Shown: positions 57,631 through 64,000 of the stretch, in pieces
Layout: each line of letters opens with the position of its first letter
Position numbering within the stretch: position 1 is the stretch's first letter
Assembly (NCBI RefSeq): GCF_000751075.1
Contig: NZ_CCMG01000002.1
Coordinates: 62,001-126,000 of the forward strand
DNA length: 64,000 nucleotides
Origin: Rickettsia tamurae
Lineage (GTDB): Bacteria > Pseudomonadota > Alphaproteobacteria > Rickettsiales > Rickettsiaceae
Reading direction: 5' to 3'
The notes under the pieces: generated by a model
Seen by the model: the letters and a program-made list of their open reading frames with translations, nothing else
The model's database searches: none
Told to the model about the DNA's origin: nothing
Position numbers and translations under genes: made by a program

Positions 57631-58227
57631 ATGAATTTTCACGATATACGCATGCCGGAATTTATTGAAAGTTTTGCGGTTGGGAAGCCGGAATTTTCTA
57701 CTTCTCATGCTATAACTAAATCCGGTAGAGAAGCAAGACATTTAGACCGCAACTATGGCTGTCAGAAATATTTAATCAAAAATGCAAAGTTAAGCAGTAC
57801 AGAATTTGAGCAATTTAATAGCTTTTTTAAAGCAAGACGTGGAAGTAATTTTGCTTTTAGATTTAGGGATTATGCCGATTATAAAGTAACGAACGGAATG
57901 ATTGCTAAGGGTGACGACAATTTAAATAAATTTCAGCTAAAGAAGATATATAGCGATCCTATTGTTCCTTACGAACGAGTTATCACTAAACCGGTTAATA
58001 GTGTAATTCTATATATTAATAATGTAAGAGCTATGGGCATTGTAGATTACAACGATGGTATAGTAACCTTACCAATTCCCTTAGGTCAAGATGTAATTTT
58101 AACTGCTGATTTTACTTTTGACGTAGCTGTTAGATTTAGTATAGATAGTTTTGAATATTCTTATTGTAATGACGGCTCTATAGAATTATCCAACATAGAA
58201 TTAGTAGAGGTAGCTATACTCGTTTAA
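57631..58227 (+). CDS. DUF2460 protein (gene transfer agent gp12-like, phage tail)
   Basis: The 198-residue protein starts MNFHDIRMPEFIESFAVGKP and continues with GREARHLDRNYGCQKYLIKN, FNSFFKARRGSNFAFRFRDY and ADYKVTNG, the DUF2460/TIGR02217 signature. The conserved end is FDVAVRFSIDSFEYS. In Rhodobacter-type gene transfer agents this is the distal tail protein gp12, directly before gp13. It is the only intact gene of the module here. The stop and last few residues lie in an RPE. Confidence 0.9.
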   Translation: MNFHDIRMPEFIESFAVGKPEFSTSHAITKSGREARHLDRNYGCQKYLIKNAKLSSTEFEQFNSFFKARRGSNFAFRFRDYADYKVTNGMIAKGDDNLNKFQLKKIYSDPIVPYERVITKPVNSVILYINNVRAMGIVDYNDGIVTLPIPLGQDVILTADFTFDVAVRFSIDSFEYSYCNDGSIELSNIELVEVAILV

Positions 58228-58318
58228 TTTGAAAAATTGGCAGCGTTACTTTTTGCTTATAATCCTCACGTATTATATATACGCTGCGGTCATAAGCTTC
58301 AAAGTGCCTTGCTCTTTT
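58214..58318. repeat. Palindromic element between the DUF2460 and DUF2163 genes
   Basis: CGTTTAATTTGAAAA and TTTTCCAAATTAAACTTCG are inverted arms. It supplies the DUF2460 stop codon. The family is shared with 8150 and the fragment at 14738. Confidence 0.8.
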
Positions 58319-58366
58319 CCAAATTAAACTTCGTCTATCTGCTTTATTTATTTATCAGGAGTATAT

Positions 58367-59146
58367 ATGAGTATTTTATCATCTAGAAGTGATTACAAAG
58401 CTTGCGAATTTTGTTTATTGTTTTCAAATTAAGCTAGCTAGCGGTGAGGAATTAAACTTAACAAATAGCGATCATGCTATAAAAAGTGAAGAGAGAGTTT
58501 TTTGCCGAATTCCGGTTTAGATTTAAAAGAAGCGGAATTTAACGATTCCGCACAAAACCATATAATAATTGAAGGTATTTTTGAGGAAAACGGCATTACG
58601 ACGACAATGGATTTAAATAATGCTATTGTTAAAATAATAATATATACTGACAAGGTTTTTGAGCATTTCGTTACATGTTATTGCACTTTATATACAAAAT
58701 ACGATTTAAACTTTAAAATACATTTAAAACCCGAAACGGTAAAATATAATCAGACTATAATTAATCGATATAGCAAAACATGTAGAGCAGTTTTCGGAGA
58801 TAGTAAATGTAAAATAGATAAAGCTTTATATAGCGGCATATATAAGGTTAAAGAAATGCTCAAGGAAAGTTTAAGAATACTAGATTTAGATAAAGAAAAC
58901 GGCTATTATAACGGCGGTCAAATTATATTCGGCAAAAATCGTTTTAGCAGTAAAGTTCTAAGCAATTTCGGTGATTTGATTATATTAGAGGATATTATAC
59001 CGGATTATGCTAAAGATGCCGAGGAAGTAAAAATTACTGCCGAATGTGATAAAAATTTTATAACCTGTTGCTATAAATTTAATAATGCTATAAATTTTAG
59101 GGGCGAACCGCTAATACCAAAAAAAGATTTTATAAATTTAGTATAA
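58367..59146 (+). pseudogene. DUF2163 protein (gene transfer agent gp13-like), two frameshifts
   Basis: An ATG at 58367, preceded by CAGGAG, opens MSILSSRSDYKACEF. A second frame carries FVYCFQIKLASGEELNLTNS and DHAIKSEERVF. A third, from about 58502, gives PNSGLDLKEAEFNDSAQNHI through the rest. The diagnostic C-terminal motifs are KTCRAVFGDSKCKID and ECDKNFITCCYKFNNAINFR, then GEPLIPKKDF. The frameshifts sit in a T-run (about 58498) and near 58400. gp13 is a hub protein of the tail. Confidence 0.85.
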
Positions 59147-59149
59147 TCA

Positions 59150-59323
59150 ATGAAACAAAGTTTTATAAAACTAGTATATGCAGAGCTAAAGAATATAATA
59201 AATATGAACAGCTCCAAACAACAGCAAAAAAAAGAAACGCAATTAATTGATTATTTTAAAATAGTTGAAAGTAATATATTATATACATTTCAAAAAATAA
59301 AAAAGGAATATGAAAGAGACTAA
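59150..59323 (+). CDS. Small hypothetical ORF overlapping the DUF2335 gene
   Basis: A 57-codon frame (MKQSFIKLVYAELKNIINMN ... KIKKEYERD) begins three bases after the DUF2163 stop. It overlaps the ATG of the next gene by 14 bases. It is Lys/Ile/Asn-rich, probably helical, with no recognised family. Its position suggests co-translation with its neighbour, but it could be noise. Confidence 0.35.
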   Translation: MKQSFIKLVYAELKNIINMNSSKQQQKKETQLIDYFKIVESNILYTFQKIKKEYERD

Positions 59324-59642
59324 ACGTTTTTTTAACAAAAATAATAGATTAAATAAAGGTTATGCTAAGACTTTTAGTGTAAATGAGCCTGATAATAATT
59401 TTTACCGTAAAAAATTTGAACATATATTACCGCCAGTTGATTTAATCAGTGAGTATGAGAGTATTTATCCTGGTACTTTACAGGAATTAATACATATGAC
59501 ACAAAAAGAACAAGCTCATAAGCATGCTATAGACCTAAAAAACTTGAAAATACAGGAAAGAGTCGCTAAATTAACACGAATCTGTTTATTAATATTTGGA
59601 ATTTGCCTTGTAGTTTTAATTTTTTTAAAGCTTTCTAAATAA
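59310..59642 (+). CDS. DUF2335 family small membrane protein
   Basis: The 110-residue protein contains FEHILPPVDLISEYESIYPG and TLQELIHMTQKEQAHKHAID, the DUF2335 core. A C-terminal membrane anchor (ICLLIFGICLVVLIFLKL) follows. GGAATATGAA lies at the start. DUF2335 proteins are often found near mobile or phage genes; their role is unknown. The predicted topology is a cytoplasmic helical domain with one span. Confidence 0.85.
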   Translation: MKETKRFFNKNNRLNKGYAKTFSVNEPDNNFYRKKFEHILPPVDLISEYESIYPGTLQELIHMTQKEQAHKHAIDLKNLKIQERVAKLTRICLLIFGICLVVLIFLKLSK

Positions 59643-59737
59643 AATTAAAGATAAAATATTTTATTTACTTGTAATTTTAAATAAAATAAGTTAAATGCAA
59701 TATATATTTATTTATAAACATAATACGGAGAAATTTT

Positions 59738-60262
59738 ATTTCTAAAAATAATTTTCCTAAGGCTAATAGAGGAATCAGAGCTAGAGAAGTTCGTCTAGTA
59801 GGCGAAAACGGCGAAATGCACGGCGTCGTAAATATTAGAGAAGCATTAGATATGGCGGAAAGAGCCGGTCTTGACTTAGTCGAGATATCACCGAATGCTG
59901 TACCCCCTGTCTGTAAAATTCTAGATTTTGGTAAGTTTAAGTATGAAAGCAAAAAGCGTTTGCATGAAGCACGCAAAAAGCAAAAAATCGTCGTACTTAA
60001 AGAGATGAAATTTAAACCTAATATTAGTATAGGCGATTTTGAAACTAAGCTAAGAAAAATAAAAGAATTTTTAAAAGACAGAGATAAAGTAAAAATTTCT
60101 TTATGGTTTAAAGGGCGAGAGATTCTTCATAAAGAGGTCGGTCAAGAACTATTTAAACGTATAGAAGTAGGACTCGAAGGACTCGTTAAAATCGATCAGC
60201 ATGCTAAAATGGAAGGTAAGCAGATGATAATGATAGTTAGCCCTGATATTAAGGTGCAATAG
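59738..60262 (+). CDS. infC: Translation initiation factor IF-3, with an ATT start
   Basis: IF-3 prevents premature 50S joining and checks initiator tRNA. The sequence opens [40 protein letters not shown], with the C-terminal domain [20 protein letters not shown] and [12 protein letters not shown]. The family N-terminus is reached only from an ATT at 59738, preceded by CGGAG with seven-base spacing; the first in-frame ATG (59816) would remove 26 conserved residues. A non-AUG start is a known feature of infC and gives autoregulation, since IF-3 discriminates against it. The resulting length is 174 residues. Confidence 0.93.
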   Translation: MSKNNFPKANRGIRAREVRLVGENGEMHGVVNIREALDMAERAGLDLVEISPNAVPPVCKILDFGKFKYESKKRLHEARKKQKIVVLKEMKFKPNISIGDFETKLRKIKEFLKDRDKVKISLWFKGREILHKEVGQELFKRIEVGLEGLVKIDQHAKMEGKQMIMIVSPDIKVQ

Positions 60263-60272
60263 CTACTCAAAT

Positions 60273-60433
60273 CGTCATTGCAAGCGGTATTGTTGTGTGA
60301 ACCGGTTTTCCCGTCATTGCGAGGAAATTGCATAGCAATTGACGAAGCAATCTCAGGAGTTTGTTATTATTTCATGAGATTGCCATGCAGTCTACGACTG
60401 CTCGCAATGACGGGGTGATATCCACGCAATGAT
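60273..60433. repeat. Nest of palindromic elements between infC and the E2 gene
   Basis: A partial CGTCATTGCAAGCGG arm and TATTGTTGTGTGAACCGG / ATATCCACGCAATGATG enclose a full CGTCATTGCGAGG / GCTCGCAATGACG element. The same element type therefore appears inside a copy of itself. Confidence 0.85.
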
Positions 60434-60472
60434 GTGTAATAACAATAATAAAAAATCAAATCTAAATAAGTT

Positions 60473-61711
60473 ATGCCGATTAAAATTTTAATGCCCGCTT
60501 TATCTCCAACTATGACGGAAGGAAATCTAGCTAGGTGGTTAAAAAAAGAAGGGGACAAAGTTAATCCCGGGGAAGTAATTGCCGAAATTGAAACCGATAA
60601 AGCAACGATGGAAGTAGAAGCAGTAGACGAAGGTATACTTGCCAAAATAGTTATCCCACAAAATAGTCAAAATGTACCTGTTAACTCTTTAATTGCCGTG
60701 TTAAGCGAAGAGGGTGAAGAAAAAACGGACATTGATGCGTTTATTGCAAAAAATAATAGTGTATCACCGTTACCGAAAACAGATACTAATCTTCCAAAAC
60801 CCCACGAGAATATAGCTAATGTAGAAGAACAGGTAGCAGTTATAAAACATGATACTAGTAAAATATTCACCTCACCACTTGCAAAAAGACTTGCAAAAAT
60901 AGGGAATATTAGGCTTGAGAGCGTGAAAGGTAGCGGTCCGCACGGTAGAATAGTTAAACAAGATATCTTATCATATACTCCTAGCACTGTTCATAATAAA
61001 ATAGTTAGTAGAAATCCTGAAGAATATCGTTTAGTACCAAATAATAACATCCGTAAGATTATAGCCAAGCGTCTGCTTGAATCTAAACAAACAGTTCCGC
61101 ATTTTTATTTATCTATAGAATGTAATGTCGATAAATTGTTAGATATAAGAGAAGACATTAATAAATCTTTTTCTGAAGATAAATCAACAAGGATATCGGT
61201 TAATGATTTTATTATTTTAGCAGTAGCCAAAGCTTTACAAGAAGTGCCAAATGCCAATGCTAGCTGGGGAGAAGATGCGATTAGATATTACAATAATGTT
61301 GACATTTCAGTAGCAGTAGCAATTGAAAATGGGCTTGTTACGCCGATAGTTAAAAATGCCAATCAAAAAAATATTATAGAACTATCTCGTGAAATGAAAA
61401 AATTAATAAAGAAAGCAAAAGATAATAAATTAACCCCTGAAGAATTTCAGGGTGGAGGGTTTACCATTTCTAACCTTGGTATGTACGGTATTAAGAATTT
61501 CAATGCTATAATTAATCCACCGCAAAGTTGTATAATGGGCGTCGGTAGTAGCTCAAAACGTGCTATAGTCAAGAATGATCAAATAACTATAGCAACAATT
61601 ATGGACGTAACTCTTTCTGCCGATCACCGAGTAGTAGACGGAGCAGTCGGTGCTGAGTTCTTGGCAGCATTTAAAAAGTTTATAGAGAGTCCCGCTTTGA
61701 TGTTGATATAA
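60473..61711 (+). CDS. pdhC: Dihydrolipoamide acetyltransferase, E2 of pyruvate dehydrogenase
   Basis: The 412-residue protein has one lipoyl domain (about 1-76; lipoyl Lys in EIETDKATMEVEAVDEG), a hinge, and a peripheral-subunit-binding domain (about 135-170: SPLAKRLAKIGNIRLESVKG, SGPHGRIVKQDI). The catalytic core ends in SADHRVVDGAVGAEFLAAFK with the His/Asp pair. It moves acetyl groups to CoA in the PDH complex, the main entry of host pyruvate into the TCA cycle. The single lipoyl domain and TLSADHRVVDG core separate it from the 2-oxoglutarate dehydrogenase E2. The E1 genes are not in the window. Confidence 0.93.
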   Translation: MPIKILMPALSPTMTEGNLARWLKKEGDKVNPGEVIAEIETDKATMEVEAVDEGILAKIVIPQNSQNVPVNSLIAVLSEEGEEKTDIDAFIAKNNSVSPLPKTDTNLPKPHENIANVEEQVAVIKHDTSKIFTSPLAKRLAKIGNIRLESVKGSGPHGRIVKQDILSYTPSTVHNKIVSRNPEEYRLVPNNNIRKIIAKRLLESKQTVPHFYLSIECNVDKLLDIREDINKSFSEDKSTRISVNDFIILAVAKALQEVPNANASWGEDAIRYYNNVDISVAVAIENGLVTPIVKNANQKNIIELSREMKKLIKKAKDNKLTPEEFQGGGFTISNLGMYGIKNFNAIINPPQSCIMGVGSSSKRAIVKNDQITIATIMDVTLSADHRVVDGAVGAEFLAAFKKFIESPALMLI

Positions 61712-61712
61712 G

Positions 61713-61860
61713 TCGTCATTGCGAGCAGGCATTATTGCGTGGATCAATTTCACCTCTGTCATCTTGCGACTTGACCGCGGGGGGATCCATAAAAACAACT
61801 TAAAATACTAATAATATTAGTATTTTAAGTTGGATACCGCGGTCAAGTCGCGGTATGACA
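61713..61860. repeat. Nested palindromic elements between the E2 gene and prfA
   Basis: A CGTCATTGCGAG arm fragment and TATTGCGTGGATC precede a GTCATCTTGCGACTTGACCG ... GGTCAAGTCGCGGTATGAC palindrome with centre AATACTAATAATATTAGTAT. Confidence 0.85.
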
Positions 61861-61885
61861 ATAATAAAAATAAATCACAAATAAC

Positions 61886-62971
61886 ATGAGTTTTTCAGAT
61901 AATTTAGCAAAAATTTTAGATAAATATGAAAATTTAGGCAAAAAACTATCTTCCGGCATTATGGGAGATGAGTTTGTTAAGGCATCTAAAGAATATGCCG
62001 AACTTGAAGATGTTGTAGCAAAAATTAAAGAATATAATAAGGCTAAATCTGAGCTTGAAGAAGCAAATAATTTTAAGCTAGAAGTAGGACTTGATAATGC
62101 TACTTTAGAAATGATTAAAGACGAAATCCACACTCTTGAAAATTCGTTACCAAAACTTGAAAGAGCCGTAAAAATTGCTTTATTACCGAAAGATGATGCG
62201 GATAGTAAAAGTGCTATTATTGAAGTTAGAGCAGGAAGCGGCGGAGAAGAAGCCGCACTTTTTGCTGCCGTACTTTTTAATATGTATCAAAGATATGCTG
62301 AGTTAAAAGGATGGCGTTTTGAGATATTAGCAATTTCCGATACAGGAGTAGGCGGTTATAAAGAAGCATCGGCGTCGATAAAAGGTAAAGATGTATTCTC
62401 TAAACTCAAATTTGAGTCAGGCGTTCATAGAGTGCAGAGAGTACCGGAAACAGAATCACAAGGACGTATTCACACTTCGGCAGCAACGGTTGCGGTACTT
62501 CCTGAGGCTGAAGAGGTTGATATTAAAATTGAAGATAAAGACTTAAAAATCGATACTTATAGAGCTTCAGGAGCTGGCGGACAGCACGTTAATACTACCG
62601 ATTCCGCCGTACGTATAACCCATATCCCTACCGGTATTACCGTAGCCTTACAAGATGAGAAGTCACAGCATAAAAATAAAGCAAAGGCGTTAAAAATTCT
62701 ACGTGCTAGAATTTATGAAGAAGAACGACGTAAAAAGGAACAAGAAAGAGCCGATAGCAGAAGAGGGCAGGTAGGTTCGGGAGATCGTTCAGAGCGGATA
62801 CGTACTTATAATTTCCCACAGGGAAGAGTATCCGACCATAGAATAAACTTAACACTTTATAAGATAGACGAAGTAGTTAAAAACGGACAATTAGATGAGT
62901 TTGTTGAAGCTTTAATTGCAGATGATGAAGCTAAGAAACTTTTGGAGATATACAGCAAAAATACAGCCTAA
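61886..62971 (+). CDS. prfA: Peptide chain release factor 1
   Basis: The 361-residue protein reads UAA and UAG. The stop-recognition tripeptide is in [20 protein letters not shown] (P-E-T, RF1 type). The GGQ catalytic motif is in [40 protein letters not shown] is intact near the C-terminus. RF1 is responsible for recognising the in-frame TAG in the vapC remnant. The gene is followed by recJ with 7 bases between. Confidence 0.97.
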   Translation: MSFSDNLAKILDKYENLGKKLSSGIMGDEFVKASKEYAELEDVVAKIKEYNKAKSELEEANNFKLEVGLDNATLEMIKDEIHTLENSLPKLERAVKIALLPKDDADSKSAIIEVRAGSGGEEAALFAAVLFNMYQRYAELKGWRFEILAISDTGVGGYKEASASIKGKDVFSKLKFESGVHRVQRVPETESQGRIHTSAATVAVLPEAEEVDIKIEDKDLKIDTYRASGAGGQHVNTTDSAVRITHIPTGITVALQDEKSQHKNKAKALKILRARIYEEERRKKEQERADSRRGQVGSGDRSERIRTYNFPQGRVSDHRINLTLYKIDEVVKNGQLDEFVEALIADDEAKKLLEIYSKNTA

Positions 62972-62978
62972 TAAACAA

Positions 62979-64000
62979 ATGAAGCCACAAGCATCTATAA
63001 ACGGTAAAATCTGGCAGCAGAAACTGATTAACGAAGATATAGTCACCGAGTTATGTCGTAGTTTCAAAATTAGTGATTTACTTGCTAGGATAGTATCATT
63101 AAGAGTAAATAATCTAGAGGAAGTAGAAAATTTTTTGATACCGAAAATCAAAAATTTATTACCTGATCCTTTTCATCTACTTGATATGGAAAAGGCTGTA
63201 GATAGAACCGTTAAAGCTATTTTAAATAACCAAAAAATATGTATCTTTGCCGATTATGATGTGGACGGTGCTACTTCAGCCGCTTTACTTAAAAATATTT
63301 TTAGAGATTTAAATATAATATGTGATATTTATGTTCCCGATCGTATAGCTGAAGGATACGGTCCAACTCCTTTTGCTATGCAAAAAATTAAAGATAACGG
63401 CACAGAATTATTAATTACAGTTGATTGCGGTGCTATGGCACATGAAGCCCTAAAATACGCAAAAGACGTTAATCTTGATGTTATAGTAATCGATCATCAT
63501 ATAGCTACGGAAATATTATCGGATGCAGTAGCTATAGTAAATCCAAATCGTATTGATGAAAAAAGCGAATATAAACATTTGGCAACCGTAGGAGTTGCTT
63601 TCTTATTTGCAACTGCAATATTATCGAATTTAAAGAAGCAAAATTATTTCACGCAAACAATGCTTCAGCCTAATCTAATGAAGTATCTAGATTTAGTGGC
63701 TCTTGGTACTGTTTGCGATATGGTGAAATTAACAGGCTTAAATCGTGCATTTGTCGCAAGCGGATTGAAAGTAATGCAACAAAGGCAAAATATAGGGATT
63801 AAAACATTATATGATATGGCAGGGCTTAATGAAATACCGAAATGTTATCATTTAGGGTTTATTCTAGGTCCGCGTATCAACGCAGGCGGTAGAGTAGGAA
63901 AGTCAAGTTTAGGGGCTAATCTCCTATCTACTAGTTGTTCTAATGAAGCAAATAAATTAGCTGAAGAACTTGAAAAACATAATAATGAGCGTAAAGTAAT
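62979..64000 (+). CDS. recJ: Single-stranded-DNA-specific exonuclease RecJ, 5' part
   Basis: The frame starts at ATG 62979 and remains open to the end of the window, so the C-terminus is missing here. DHH-family motifs are present: ICIFADYDVDGATSAALL, LLITVDCGAMAHEAL, VIDHHIATE (DHH box) and HLGFILGPRINAGGRVGKSS. RecJ degrades ssDNA 5'-3' in RecFOR and mismatch repair. It probably shares a transcript with prfA. Confidence 0.93.
   Translation, partial: MKPQASINGKIWQQKLINEDIVTELCRSFKISDLLARIVSLRVNNLEEVENFLIPKIKNLLPDPFHLLDMEKAVDRTVKAILNNQKICIFADYDVDGATSAALLKNIFRDLNIICDIYVPDRIAEGYGPTPFAMQKIKDNGTELLITVDCGAMAHEALKYAKDVNLDVIVIDHHIATEILSDAVAIVNPNRIDEKSEYKHLATVGVAFLFATAILSNLKKQNYFTQTMLQPNLMKYLDLVALGTVCDMVKLTGLNRAFVASGLKVMQQRQNIGIKTLYDMAGLNEIPKCYHLGFILGPRINAGGRVGKSSLGANLLSTSCSNEANKLAEELEKHNNERKV

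Noticed and set aside
36269..61860. Regularly recurring GTCAT...ATGAC repeats considered as a CRISPR array
   Set aside because: The repeats are dispersed singly between genes, are palindromic over their whole length, lack unique spacers of constant size, and no cas genes are present.

Overview
The window is chromosomal DNA of a Rickettsia (Alphaproteobacteria, Rickettsiales). Supporting marks are a strongly AT-rich sequence, a Sca-type surface autotransporter, Sca4, an ATP/ADP translocase of the Tlc family, a patatin-like phospholipase, and dozens of Rickettsia palindromic elements (RPEs), several inside open reading frames. The abundance of RPEs and decayed genes fits a spotted-fever or transitional-group genome better than a typhus-group one; I cannot name the species from sequence alone.

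Layout. 1-5 kb: remains of a large autotransporter (several frameshifts) and of an LRR/coiled-coil/ankyrin protein, then tRNA-Asp. 5.5-10.5 kb: ribosome hibernation factor, a broken gamma-carbonic-anhydrase-like gene, folD and ferredoxin-NADP reductase, and a broken VapBC module. 10.9-14.7 kb: nrdA and nrdB, separated by an Rpn/PD-(D/E)XK transposase-like gene. 14.9-29.5 kb: a large Rickettsia-type protein with a short pentapeptide-repeat stretch, then a long minus-strand run (miaA, a phosphohexomutase, lptB-lptA-lptC-kdsD for LPS, pnp-rpsO-truB for RNA metabolism) and tlc on the plus strand. 29.6-51 kb: sca4, an XRE regulator, a BrkB-type membrane protein, a glutamine-synthetase-like gene head to head with pgeF, a deformylase-like protein lacking metal ligands, a decayed unknown gene, a class II aldolase, a polytopic membrane protein, ppdK, rnpB, GST, BPL_N plus bioY, folC, sodB and a patatin phospholipase, then birA at 51.2-52.0 kb. 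52-55 kb: a tandem cluster of related, decaying, Sel1-like repeat genes. 55-59.2 kb: a degraded gene-transfer-agent/HK97-phage module (prohead protease, capsid, gp6-like connector, DUF2460, DUF2163). 59.3-64 kb: a DUF2335 protein, infC (ATT start), the pyruvate dehydrogenase E2 gene, prfA and the 5' part of recJ.

How it fits together. The intact genes describe an obligate intracellular cell: nucleotide import (Tlc), biotin uptake and ligation (BioY, BirA) without biotin synthesis in view, LPS transport, RNA turnover, and host-interaction proteins (Sca4, patatin). The accessory DNA is mostly in decay. The most striking sequence-level pattern is the palindromic repeats: they sit between nearly all genes, lie in frame inside at least five proteins (MiaA, phosphohexomutase, LptA, BirA and a membrane protein), supply stop codons to others, and are nested inside one another up to four deep. 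One nest encloses a 169-bp palindromic element of a different family.
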